From positions 1 through 15,877 of the forward strand of contig CAUUKX010000046.1 in assembly GCA_963545585.1 (NCBI GenBank): a DNA stretch of 15,877 nt. The letters run 5' to 3'. The stretch's first letter is position 1. Each line of letters opens with the position of its first letter. Shown piece by piece: positions 1 through 5,985 of the stretch. Below the pieces are notes generated by a model. The model was not told the origin of the DNA, did no database searches, and saw only the letters and a program-made list of their open reading frames with translations. The DNA comes from W11650 sp963545585 (GTDB lineage: Bacteria; Bacillota; Clostridia; Lachnospirales; Vallitaleaceae). The position numbers were made by a program, and so were the translations under genes.

Positions 1-85
1 CGGAAAATCCGGCTAATATCGCCTCTCCCGGCAAGATCAACTGCGCCGCCAAAATTCTTTCTAGTATTTTCTTTTGATTTTGCAT
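1..85 (-). CDS. tilS: Probable tRNA(Ile)-lysidine synthase, N-terminal fragment cut by window edge
   Basis: Only the first 28 codons are present, read leftwards from ATG at 85-83 to the window edge. The peptide begins MQNQKKILERILAAQ and ends PGEAILAGFS followed by one G. This matches the TilS N-terminus, where a helix and a 'pGe.vlvgvS' strand lead into the SGGxDS ATP-pyrophosphatase loop; the loop itself lies outside the window. TilS converts the wobble C of tRNA-Ile(CAU) to lysidine. Position supports the call, because tilS commonly lies downstream of divIC in Firmicutes. An AAGGA ribosome binding site sits about 8 nt upstream. The residues alone are too few for certainty. Confidence 0.6.
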   Translation of the reverse strand, partial: MQNQKKILERILAAQLILPGEAILAGFS

Positions 86-102
86 GTGTTTTGTCCTTAA
101 TC

Positions 103-156
103 GTTAGCTATAGTTTGCCTATAAAGCAAACTTTCGTATAGGCAAATTCAGCTAAC
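103..156. repeat. 54-nt two-tier inverted repeat upstream of tilS
   Basis: The outer arms are GTTAGCT (103-109) and AGCTAAC (150-156). The inner arms are TTTGCCTATA (114-123) and TATAGGCAAA (137-146), with a 13-nt loop. A 4/3-nt internal bulge separates the two stems. It lies 18 nt upstream of the tilS start, inside the divIC-tilS gap. There is no T-tract on either side, so it is not a canonical intrinsic terminator. It could be an mRNA-processing or regulatory hairpin, or a small palindromic repeat. Confidence 0.7.
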
Positions 157-222
157 CAATTTATATTATTCTGTTCGGTCTTTCCAATCGCTTTTTTCTT
201 TGTTCCCGCCGAACGCTTTCGG

Positions 223-372
223 CTTCGGCTTTTCCCTTTTCGGCTCGGGAAAACCCTTCGGCTTTTCCCTTTTCGGTTCGGGAAAATCCTTCGGCTTTTC
301 CCTTTTCGGCTCGGGAAAACCCTTCGGCTTTTCCCTTTTGGTTCGGGAAAACCCTTCGGCTTTTCCCTTTTC
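223..372. repeat. 33-bp tandem repeat array forming four hairpins
   Basis: The unit begins CTTCGGCTTTTCCCTTTTCGG and starts at 223, 256, 289, 322 and 354 (the last partial). The spacing is 33, 33, 33 and 32, the fourth unit having lost one C. Each junction holds a 23-nt hairpin GGGAAAA...TTTTCCC around a CTTCGG-type centre, at 247-269, 280-302, 313-335 and 345-367. The array starts right after the divIC stop codon on the minus strand, so a divIC transcript would carry it as a hairpin-rich 3' UTR. The plus-strand reading frame through it (200-394) is simply the 11-residue periodicity of a 33-bp repeat and is not called as a gene. Confidence 0.9.
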
Positions 373-654
373 TTACTCTTTTTTCAAAATATAGACTTCT
401 TCGCCGTCTTTGATTAGATTAAACTCTTCTCTAGCCTTTTCCTCGATAAAAGCGTCTGACTGCATATATTTTTCATATTCTTTCAGCTGTAGATTCTTTT
501 CGTTTTCCAACCGGATTTTTTCCCTGAGCGCTTGGGCTTCGCCCTCTTTTTCATTGTACTGATGGAAGAGATTAACCAGCTGAACACCGGCCACAACTGT
601 TAAGACGCTGATCACAAACAAAATATAGATTTTAGACCGTCTGATTTTTCCCAT
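373..654 (-). CDS. divIC: Septum formation initiator, DivIC/FtsB family
   Basis: This 93-residue single-pass membrane protein has a short basic N-terminus, a membrane segment at about residues 9-27 (YILFVISVLTVVAGVQLV), then a long charged coiled coil (about 30-65). It ends in the FtsB/DivIC region 'AREEFNLIKDGEEVYI'. Known role of the family: it forms the FtsB-FtsL-FtsQ type divisome subcomplex that links division to septal peptidoglycan synthesis. ATG 654 is preferred because AGGAGAG (661-667, inside the end of rqcP) is 6 nt upstream. Only 3 nt separate it from the rqcP stop, so the two are almost certainly cotranslated. Length and position after rqcP fit divIC well. Confidence 0.88.
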   Translation of the reverse strand: MGKIRRSKIYILFVISVLTVVAGVQLVNLFHQYNEKEGEAQALREKIRLENEKNLQLKEYEKYMQSDAFIEEKAREEFNLIKDGEEVYILKKE

Positions 655-657
655 AGC

Positions 658-906
658 TTACTCTCCTGATAAATACCGGAGCATGCCATCAGCTTCTTCT
701 TTGCGGATGACATTGCTGATGGATAAGACCTCAGCCTTAACACTTTTCTGACCAAAGCCAATCTCAATAATATCGCCGATTTTCACTTCTTCGGACGGCT
801 TGACCACCTTGCCGTTAATTTTTACCCGGCCAGCCGATGCCGCTTCATTTGCCACTGTCCGCCGTTTAATCAAACGGGAGACCTTTAAAAACTTGTCGAT
901 TCTCAT
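658..906 (-). CDS. rqcP: S4-domain ribosome quality control protein RqcP (YabO/Hsp15 family)
   Basis: This small basic protein of 82 residues is almost entirely one S4 RNA-binding domain: MRIDKFLKVSRLIKRRTVAN at the start, then the 'AGRVKINGKVVKPSEEVKIGDIIEI' turn. Known B. subtilis RqcP (YabO) binds 50S subunits carrying stalled peptidyl-tRNA and helps RqcH add alanine tails. The 82-residue length matches that family (about 86) and excludes longer pseudouridine synthases and tyrosyl-tRNA synthases that share the S4 fold. It lies between hup and divIC, its usual place, but yabP and yabQ that normally follow it in spore formers are missing. The ribosome binding site (AAGAGG) is modest. Confidence 0.88.
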   Translation of the reverse strand: MRIDKFLKVSRLIKRRTVANEAASAGRVKINGKVVKPSEEVKIGDIIEIGFGQKSVKAEVLSISNVIRKEEADGMLRYLSGE

Positions 907-944
907 CTTACCTCTTTTCTGCTGGCTGCCAGCCGTACAAAAGA

Positions 945-977
945 CAAAAGACCTATCCCGGCGGGGTAGATCTTTTG
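945..977 (-). terminator. Hairpin between hup and rqcP, possible attenuator
   Basis: On the minus strand CAAAAGA pairs with TCTTTTG, continuing through a G-T pair, CTA/TAG, one mismatch and CCC/GGG around a GCC loop. It is followed by TCTTTTG, only a weak T-tract. It sits in the hup-rqcP gap, so it may partly terminate or stabilise the hup transcript and let HU be made in excess over RqcP and DivIC. Confidence 0.55.
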
Positions 978-1001
978 TATATAACTCAACTTTTGGGACA
1001 C

Positions 1002-1304
1002 TTATTTCTTCTTCTTGGATTTCGGAGCCGGTACATTAACCGCATCCTTTAAAGCCTTACCAGCTTTGAACTTCGGTGCCTTTGAAGCCGGAATCGTAAT
1101 CTGCTGTTTGGTCTGCGGATTGTGTCCTTTTCTTTCTTTTCTTTCGGCTACTTCAAAATTACCAAAGCCAACTAACTGTACTTTTCCACCCTTGGTCAAC
1201 TCTTCGGTAACAACATCCATAAAAGCCTTTAAGCCTTTTTCCGCATCTTTCTTGCTCAATTCCGCCTTCTCTGCAATTGCGCTAACTAATTCCGCTTTGT
1301 TCAT
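1002..1304 (-). CDS. hup: HU family DNA-binding protein
   Basis: This 100-residue nucleoid protein shows all HU hallmarks: N-terminal helices (MNKAELVSAIAEKAELSKKDA), the GFGNFEVAERKER saddle at about residues 46-58, the DNA-intercalating arm with GHNPQT, and the closing ITIPASKAPKFKAGKALKDAV. HU dimers bend and compact DNA without strong sequence preference. The protein is about 10 residues longer than usual because of a lysine-rich tail ending KSKKKK, which may raise nonspecific DNA affinity. The ribosome binding site is strong (AGGAGGAG at 1311-1318). A near-consensus promoter lies at 1379-1407, so hup probably has its own start and the genes downstream are read from it. Confidence 0.96.
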   Translation of the reverse strand: MNKAELVSAIAEKAELSKKDAEKGLKAFMDVVTEELTKGGKVQLVGFGNFEVAERKERKGHNPQTKQQITIPASKAPKFKAGKALKDAVNVPAPKSKKKK

Positions 1305-1378
1305 TTAAACTCCTCCTGTACAAGTTGAAAATATTGAAAATTATAATAGATCCGAAGCAAACCTTGCTCCTTATACTA

Positions 1379-1407
1379 TTTATAACCGTTTCTTAGCGGT
1401 TTGTCAA
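1379..1407 (-). promoter_or_regulatory. Sigma-A promoter of hup with a dyad in the spacer
   Basis: On the minus strand TTGACA (1407-1402), a 17-nt spacer and TATAAA (1384-1379) make a near-consensus promoter ending about 75 nt before the hup start. The spacer contains the inverted repeat AACCG (1384-1388) / CGGTT (1397-1401) with an 8-nt centre, placed between the two boxes where a repressor could bind. Confidence 0.8.
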
Positions 1408-1437
1408 GTTTTTTTCTTTATTTTTTGGCATTTTTTC

Positions 1438-1479
1438 GCTAAAACAGTGGCTTTTTTGTTGAAAGCCCTTTATTTTAGC
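1438..1479 (-). terminator. Stem-loop after murA, possible weak terminator
   Basis: On the minus strand GCTAAAA (outer) pairs with TTTTAGC, and inside it GGCTTT pairs with AAAGCC. It lies 32 nt downstream of the murA stop and upstream of the hup promoter, where a murA terminator is expected. No T-tract follows, so termination strength is uncertain. Confidence 0.35.
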
Positions 1480-1510
1480 TATTTTCCCGCTTTGCCATCG
1501 GCCTGCTGAA

Positions 1511-2800
1511 TTAAACAACCCTGAGCTGGCTTTTGATATTATCAAAGGAAACCCGTTTGATGTTGGCGCCTAATTTCTGCAATTTTTCTTCAATCCGTTC
1601 ATAGCCACGGTCAATATAATCTAAGTGGAAAACGCCAGTTTGTCCCTGTGCTGCCAGCCCCGCCAAGACTAATGCCGCACCGGCTCGCAAATCTTTGGCC
1701 TTTACATCCGCCGCCAGAAGCCGTGGCACACCTTTAATAATGGCTGTATTGCCCTCCACCGTGATATCAGCCCCCATTTTCAAAAGCTCTTCTACATATT
1801 GAAACCGATCGATATAGACGGTTTCGGTTACAATGCTGGTTCCTTCCGCCAAAGCCAAAAGCGCCGTCATCTGCGGCTGCATATCGGTCGGCAGTCCCGG
1901 ATAATACAAAGTTTTTAAATTGCAGGGTTTTAGCGGTTCGTCCACATAAACCCGAATCGCATCCTCCCGTTCCTCTAATTTGACATTCATTTCCAAAAGT
2001 TTGGCTGAAATTGCCTCCATATGCTTGGGAATCAAATTTTTCACCACTACATCGCCGCCGGTAATCGCCGCTGCCACCATAAAAGTACCCGCTTCAATCT
2101 GATCGGGAATAATAGAGTACTCGCAGCCGTGCAAACGGCTGACACCCTTAATCCGAATTACATCCGTCCCGGCGCCCTTGATATCGGCTCCCATGCTGTT
2201 TAAGAAATTGGCCAAATCCACAACATGCGGCTCTTTGGCTGGATTTTCAATCACTGTTCTGCCCTCAGCCAGCACCGCCGCCATCATGCTGTTGATGGTT
2301 GCACCAACGCTGGCAATATCCAGATAAATCGAAGTGCCGATGAGCGGCGCTTTTTCCTCATTGGCAATGATAAAACCGTGTTCAATTTTTGTACGAGCAC
2401 CCAGTGCTTCAAAGCTCTTAATATGCTGGTCAATCGGCCGAGTTCCTAAGTTGCATCCGCCCGGCATAATCACCTGTGCATGTTTAAATCTTCCCAATAA
2501 AGCGCCCAGTAAATAATAAGAGCCGCGAATCTGCTGCATATATTCCGAGTCCACCAGCGGCTGCTTGATTCCGCTGCCGTCAATCGTTACCCTGCCGTTC
2601 TGATAGGTTACCTTCGCTCCCAGACATTCGATTCCTTTCATCATAATCTGGATATCTAAAATATTCGGCACGTTTTCAATCACGCAAACATCCTGAGTTA
2701 GAGTTGCCGCTGCCAAAATCGGCAAAGCCGCATTCTTGGCACCGCTGACTTCCACTTGTCCCTTCAGTCTGACTCCGCCCTCAATCAGTAGTTGTTCCAT
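1511..2800 (-). CDS. murA: UDP-N-acetylglucosamine 1-carboxyvinyltransferase
   Basis: MurA catalyses the first committed step of peptidoglycan synthesis, transferring enolpyruvate from PEP to UDP-GlcNAc in the cytoplasm. At 429 residues it has the usual family length. The substrate-binding K22-N23 are present in 'GAKNAALPILAA'. The catalytic loop reads PGGCNLGTRPID with the PEP-reactive cysteine at C116 (E. coli C115), the residue fosfomycin alkylates. The catalytic aspartate is D306 in 'GLPTDMQPQ'. ATG 2800 is preceded by AGAGGTG at 2806-2812. It is read from its own promoter (2931-2959) in the same direction as hup. Firmicutes often carry two murA paralogues, and this sequence alone does not say which one this is. 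Confidence 0.97.
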   Translation of the reverse strand: MEQLLIEGGVRLKGQVEVSGAKNAALPILAAATLTQDVCVIENVPNILDIQIMMKGIECLGAKVTYQNGRVTIDGSGIKQPLVDSEYMQQIRGSYYLLGALLGRFKHAQVIMPGGCNLGTRPIDQHIKSFEALGARTKIEHGFIIANEEKAPLIGTSIYLDIASVGATINSMMAAVLAEGRTVIENPAKEPHVVDLANFLNSMGADIKGAGTDVIRIKGVSRLHGCEYSIIPDQIEAGTFMVAAAITGGDVVVKNLIPKHMEAISAKLLEMNVKLEEREDAIRVYVDEPLKPCNLKTLYYPGLPTDMQPQMTALLALAEGTSIVTETVYIDRFQYVEELLKMGADITVEGNTAIIKGVPRLLAADVKAKDLRAGAALVLAGLAAQGQTGVFHLDYIDRGYERIEEKLQKLGANIKRVSFDNIKSQLRVV

Positions 2801-2930
2801 TTTTTCACCTCTATAATTTTTATTTTATGACTCAGCTCTCTCATCTTCATCCAAACAGCTCTCTTAGACCAGCCGCATCCGCCCCAAAAGCGAAGTGATT
2901 CCGTTTATGATTGATCTTTTATTCCTCTGA

Positions 2931-2959
2931 ATTATAGCATGCTCTTATTCCAATTGCAA
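2931..2959 (-). promoter_or_regulatory. Promoter of murA
   Basis: On the minus strand TTGCAA (2959-2954), a 17-nt spacer, and an extended -10 TGCTATAAT (TATAAT at 2936-2931). It lies about 130 nt upstream of the murA start and is divergent from the tRNA promoter. The resulting leader of about 120 nt shows no clear structure. Confidence 0.7.
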
Positions 2960-3087
2960 GTTGAATCTGCAAGAAATGTTCATTTTTTAAACGCGAGTAA
3001 AGGGAAAAAGTATTTTCCACTCTTTCCGTGTAGAAATAACTTTTTCACTTAACTCCTATATATTTTTCCCTTTTTTGAAAATAAGTG

Positions 3088-3116
3088 TTGACATTTACCG
3101 GCTTCTTTAGTATAAT
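3088..3116 (+). promoter_or_regulatory. Consensus sigma-A promoter of the tRNA operon
   Basis: TTGACA (3088-3093), exactly 17 nt, then TATAAT (3111-3116): both hexamers are perfect consensus, as expected for a strongly expressed stable-RNA operon. The first tRNA begins 45 nt after the -10 box. Confidence 0.92.
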
Positions 3117-3160
3117 CATTTTTGCGTTTGAAAATCATTGCGCACACAAGCTTTTGCTCC

Positions 3161-3235
3161 CGAGGTGTGGCTCAGCTTGGCTAGAGTACCTGATTTGGGA
3201 TCAGGGGGTCGCAGGTTCGAATCCTGTCACCTCGA
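3161..3235 (+). tRNA. tRNA-Pro (anticodon UGG)
   Basis: The 7-bp acceptor stem is CGAGGTG/CACCTCG. The anticodon stem CCTGA/TCAGG encloses a loop with TGG at 3196-3198. The T-loop is GGTTCGAATCC and the discriminator is A. CCA is not encoded. It is the first gene of the six-tRNA operon. Confidence 0.96.
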
Positions 3236-3240
3236 TATGT

Positions 3241-3311
3241 GCGTGTGTAGTTCAGTGGTAGAACACTAGCCTTCCAAGCTAGATATGTGGGTTCGATTCC
3301 CATCACACGCT
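3241..3311 (+). tRNA. tRNA-Gly (anticodon UCC)
   Basis: The acceptor stem is GCGTGTG/CACACGC. The anticodon stem CTAGC/GCTAG encloses CTTCCAA with TCC at 3273-3275. The T-arm has GGTTCGATTCC. CCA is not encoded. It begins 5 nt after tRNA-Pro. Confidence 0.96.
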
Positions 3312-3347
3312 TTATCCGGTTTTAAGCAGAGGCTTTCAGTCGGATTT

Positions 3348-3421
3348 GTGCCTGTAGCTCAGTAGGATAGAGCAGTGGCCTTCTAAGCCACGTGTCGGGG
3401 GTTCGAATCCCTTCAGGCACG
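3348..3421 (+). tRNA. tRNA-Arg (anticodon UCU)
   Basis: The acceptor stem is GTGCCTG/CAGGCAC with discriminator G. The anticodon stem GTGGC/GCCAC encloses CTTCTAA with TCT at 3382-3384. CCA is not encoded. Confidence 0.96.
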
Positions 3422-3453
3422 TTGCTCTGTAGCTTTTCAGGGCAGAACTATGT

Positions 3454-3528
3454 GGTGGGTGTAGCTCAGTTGGTTAGAGCGCTAGGTTGTGGCCCTAGAG
3501 GCCGTGGGTTCGAGTCCCATCTCTCACC
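3454..3528 (+). tRNA. tRNA-His (anticodon GUG)
   Basis: The anticodon stem CTAGG/CCTAG encloses TTGTGGC with GTG at 3489-3491. G at 3454 can serve as the histidine-specific G-1 opposite discriminator C at 3528. The acceptor stem GTGGGTG/CTCTCAC contains one G-U pair and one U-U mismatch at pair 6:67. CCA is not encoded. Confidence 0.94.
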
Positions 3529-3555
3529 CTACTCTTCGGAGTAACAATTTTGTAT

Positions 3556-3628
3556 GGGTTATTAGCTCAGACGGTAGAGCACTTGACTTTTAATCAAGGT
3601 GTCCCGGGTTCGAGTCCCGGATAGCTCA
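3556..3628 (+). tRNA. tRNA-Lys (anticodon UUU)
   Basis: The acceptor stem GGGTTAT/ATAGCTC contains two G-U pairs. The anticodon stem CTTGA/TCAAG encloses CTTTTAA with TTT at 3589-3591. The T-arm is CCGGG/CCCGG and the discriminator is A. CCA is not encoded. Confidence 0.95.
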
Positions 3629-3632
3629 TTTG

Positions 3633-3714
3633 GCGGATGTGGCGGAATTGGTAGACGCATCAGACTTAGGATCTGACGCCTCACGGCGTGGGGGTTCGAG
3701 TCCCTTCATCCGCA
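3633..3714 (+). tRNA. tRNA-Leu (anticodon UAG)
   Basis: This 82-nt class II tRNA has acceptor stem GCGGATG/CATCCGC, anticodon stem TCAGA/TCTGA with TAG at 3667-3669, and a variable arm CGCCTCACGGCG. The discriminator is A and CCA is not encoded. Its last 17 nt (3698-3714) are the start of a 214-bp unit repeated downstream, so the 3' end of this gene is copied at 3912 and in part at 4126. Confidence 0.96.
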
Positions 3715-3718
3715 GGAA

Positions 3719-3754
3719 GCATAAAAACAAGACCTGTTAGGGTCTTTTTTTATG
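3719..3754. terminator. Terminator of the tRNA operon, bidirectional
   Basis: AAGACC (3729-3734) pairs with GGTCTT (3741-3746) around TGTTAG and is followed by a T run. Flanking GCATAAAAA and TTTTTATGC extend the stem, giving A- and T-tracts on both sides. It can therefore also stop minus-strand transcripts from the dGTPase gene. Confidence 0.88.
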
Positions 3755-3932
3755 CTTTATTGCGTGAGGAAGGGGCTCGAACTGAGGCGCAAAGAACCCG
3801 CCAGCGGCGGGTTCGAGCCGAACGGCCTGATAGCCCGCTCTTTTCCCTGACCTCTCTTTTCCTTGCTATCTCTTTTCCCTGACCACCCTATTCCTTCCCG
3901 GCGGGCGGTGGGAGTCCCTTCATCCGCAGGAA

Positions 3933-3968
3933 ACATAAAAACAAGACCTGTTAGGGTCTTTTTTTATG
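3933..3968. terminator. Second copy of the tRNA operon terminator
   Basis: This copy arose with the 214-bp duplication. The core AAGACC/GGTCTT is at 3943-3948 and 3955-3960. The single base change at 3933 weakens only the outermost pair. Confidence 0.85.
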
Positions 3969-4142
3969 CTTTATTGCGTGAGGAAGGGGCTCGAACTGAG
4001 GCGCAAAGAACCCGCCAGCGGCGGGTTCGAGCCGAACGGCCTGATAGCCCGCTCTTTTCCCTGACCTCTCTTTTCCTTGCTATCTCTTTTCCCTGACCAC
4101 CCTATTCCTTCCCGGCGGGCGGTGGGAGTCCCTTCATCCTTT

Positions 4143-5570
4143 TTATCCTTTCAGCCCATATAATTCCTGATACAAGTTTTTGGCATACGAATCCGTCATG
4201 CCGCTAATAAAATCCGTTACCATTAAAAACTTTCGATACAGGCGTTCCGCTGCTCCCTTGGGTGCTGTTTCTATAAATTCATCCCTTAAATTCTGCGGGA
4301 TTATGTTTATGTATTTTAAATCTGCTTTGGATAATTTATCCGCATGTTCCTTTTCCTCCCAATATATGACCGCAAAGATAAAATCGTTCAAAAGCGCTTC
4401 CATTATCTTTTTTGCCGCCAATTCAAGCTTCAGTATTTCGTTGTCATTAAATACAAACTTTTTCATTGCGCCCTTTAAAATTTTAATCGTATTTTCATGA
4501 TTGGTATCATAAAACAAATCATGCTGATAACGACCTTCCATAATTTCATCATATGATTTGAAAAAACGATACACCACAACATACATCAGCCATCTTTTTA
4601 CACTGCTAATCCACTTTTGAAATACCTTAAAATCATCTTCCGCTCCCTCCTTAATCTTTTTCTCCAAGTCCTGATACAAATTCTTGGAATATTTATTATC
4701 CATTTTTTCAACTTCATCGGAATAATATGTCATAAACTGTTTTATGGTAAATAATCCCTTTTTCAAAGCATCTTCTAAATCAGCGGCAGCATAGGCAATA
4801 TCATCAGCCGCTTCCAATAATAATGTCAACGGATGCCTGACATATTCGCCGCTCATTTTAGTTCCGGTCGTTTTGCAAATATCGTTCATTATCTCATTTT
4901 CAGAATAATAATATCCCAGTTTATGTTTTTTAATATCGGCAGCTCCTTTGGAAAATGCACAAGAATCCGTAGGATATTTTATCAGCGTATTAAGCACCGC
5001 ATAAGATACATTGATAGGATATCCACTGTGTGTCTTAGCCAATATCCTTAACGCCTGTGCATTGCCTTCAAAATTTTCCAAATCTTTTTTCATCTGTTCA
5101 TTCAGAATATCTTTAATCGCTTTATTCCCATATTTAAATTTTTCTTTCGGAAAAGTATTTTTGAACCAATCCCCAATCACCACCTCGCCAAAATGACCAA
5201 ACGGCGGGTTGCCGATATCATGCAGCAGCCCTGCGCTGGATAATATAGCTGGTATATTTTTAAGACTTTCCTCATCCGTTTTAAAATCCTTTTGGCAATA
5301 TACTTTTGTATTTTGGGTAATCATAATTCCTAATTGTCTGGCAATCGTGGATACTTCCAAAGAATGCGTCAATCTTGTCCTGACAAAATCACTTTTATCC
5401 AATGGAAATACCTGCGTTTTATCCTGTAATCTGCGAAACGATGGGCTTGATATGATTTGCTCATAGTCTTTTTCCACATCACTGATTGGATAATCAGAAA
5501 AACATTCCGGCAGTTGCTCCCTTTCCATTTTTGTTTTCAATGACAACAGTTTCGTCCATTCCATTTCCAC
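4143..5570 (-). CDS. dgt: dGTPase-like HD-domain dNTP triphosphohydrolase
   Basis: This 475-residue protein belongs to the family that cleaves dGTP (and related dNTPs) to deoxynucleoside plus triphosphate. The start motif FRRLQDKTQVFPL (45-57) and RTRLTHSLEVS are typical. The HD metal site is complete: H69, H117-D118 in LLHDIGNPPFGHFGE, and D256/D257 in EAADDIAYAAADLEDA. E. coli Dgt (505 residues) uses H69, H117, D118 and D268. NFEGNAQALRIL is also a family signature. The start is probably GTG at 5570, because AGGAGG (5578-5583) is 7 nt upstream, while the in-frame ATG at 5564 would be 13 nt away. Base composition is clearly AT-richer than murA or pgm. It ends against the tRNA-Leu-derived repeat, suggesting acquisition. 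Housekeeping dNTP control or phage defence are both possible. Confidence 0.93.
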   Translation of the reverse strand: MEMEWTKLLSLKTKMEREQLPECFSDYPISDVEKDYEQIISSPSFRRLQDKTQVFPLDKSDFVRTRLTHSLEVSTIARQLGIMITQNTKVYCQKDFKTDEESLKNIPAILSSAGLLHDIGNPPFGHFGEVVIGDWFKNTFPKEKFKYGNKAIKDILNEQMKKDLENFEGNAQALRILAKTHSGYPINVSYAVLNTLIKYPTDSCAFSKGAADIKKHKLGYYYSENEIMNDICKTTGTKMSGEYVRHPLTLLLEAADDIAYAAADLEDALKKGLFTIKQFMTYYSDEVEKMDNKYSKNLYQDLEKKIKEGAEDDFKVFQKWISSVKRWLMYVVVYRFFKSYDEIMEGRYQHDLFYDTNHENTIKILKGAMKKFVFNDNEILKLELAAKKIMEALLNDFIFAVIYWEEKEHADKLSKADLKYINIIPQNLRDEFIETAPKGAAERLYRKFLMVTDFISGMTDSYAKNLYQELYGLKG

Positions 5571-5757
5571 AATTTATCCTCCTTTTCCGCAATCGAATTT
5601 CTTCTATTTTCATTAACTCAACTTTCCCATAGTCTTTTTTGGCTCTATCCCACTTTGAGGGCATTTGACTTTCCCCATTTTTTTATGAACACCTTACAGC
5701 CTGCCGCTTCTATGGCATAGTTTGAAAACTTTGCAGCACTGTATCGGTTGGATGTTT
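5571..5757 (-). other. Gap upstream of dgt with short overlapping open frames
   Basis: Apart from the dgt ribosome binding site, this stretch has no recognised gene. On the minus strand one 39-codon frame without a start (5764 to TAG at 5647-5645) reads ...YAIEAAGCKVFIKKWGK. A second frame starts at ATG 5664 (MPSKWDRAKKDYGKVE) and runs 56 codons into dgt out of frame. Both may be remnants of one degraded gene. No convincing promoter for dgt was found. Confidence 0.3.
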
Positions 5758-5985
5758 TTATACTTTATACCCTAATTTCTTCATCAATTCGCTCGGCGAT
5801 GTTTTCAGTATTTGCTCCTCTGGTATACGCTCCGAGTACCTCCCGCTTTCCAGAATATCTTTGAGCAGAAAATTATCCAAAATCATATCCTGCCGAATCA
5901 AATCCCAGTTCGCTTTCTTCTTGAAAAATACTTTAAAAATCAGGAAGTTCATAATCGGCCCGATCACCGGCATCTGACGCCGCAA
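5758..5985 (-). CDS. Short hypothetical protein, possibly the C-terminal remnant of a larger gene
   Basis: I do not recognise this 75-residue sequence. It begins RRQMPVIGPIMNFLIFKVFF, a hydrophobic stretch followed by a charged helical tail ending SELMKKLGYKV. The start would be TTG at 5985, supported by AGGAG (5992-5996) 6 nt upstream; ATG 5973 is an alternative. The same frame is open further upstream to 6063, just after an in-frame TAG at 6066-6064, giving about 26 more codons (including EEYGHQKGFLFGKADSGDE) without an ATG, GTG or TTG. That favours a truncated gene whose 5' part is lost. It lies between the AT-rich dGTPase gene and a repeat-rich region. Confidence 0.35.
   Translation of the reverse strand: MRRQMPVIGPIMNFLIFKVFFKKKANWDLIRQDMILDNFLLKDILESGRYSERIPEEQILKTSPSELMKKLGYKV

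Larger units (their letters stand above)
3698..4139. repeat. 214-bp tandem duplication anchored in the tRNA-Leu 3' end
   Basis: Unit 1 is 3698-3911, unit 2 is 3912-4125, and a 14-nt third start is 4126-4139. By eye the two units differ at one base (G3719 versus A3933). Each unit contains the last 17 nt of tRNA-Leu, a terminator hairpin, an 8-bp hairpin AACCCGCC/GGCGGGTT (3795-3813 in unit 1) nested with GGCTCGAA/TTCGAGCC, and a pyrimidine-rich stretch in which CTCTTTTCCCTGACC occurs twice. The third start ends 3 nt before the stop codon of the converging dGTPase gene. Reading frames through the units are periodic and not treated as genes. Confidence 0.95.

Noticed and set aside
223..372. CRISPR array
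   Set aside because: The units are contiguous with no variable spacers, and no cas gene is nearby.
200..394. Plus-strand 64-codon frame of repeated FGFSLFGSGKP units
   Set aside because: It is the translation of the 33-bp hairpin array, starts at TTG without a good ribosome binding site, loses its period after a 1-nt deletion, and overlaps the end of divIC.
981..1000. Third copy of the E1/E2 end (AACTCAACTT), also seen at 5614-5632
   Set aside because: Similarity is limited to about 10-18 bp at the end; no hairpin or GGGCGACCT block follows at 981, and only the CTCAACTTTCCCAT end is shared at 5614, so chance cannot be excluded.
3688..4096. Two nearly identical plus-strand frames after tRNA-Leu
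   Set aside because: Both start from tRNA-Leu sequence or repeat DNA and exist only because the 214-bp unit is duplicated and open in that frame; they also run through the terminators.
3698..5985. A complete integrated prophage or genomic island at tRNA-Leu
   Set aside because: No integrase, excisionase or phage gene is visible; only att-like repeats and one AT-rich gene support acquisition.
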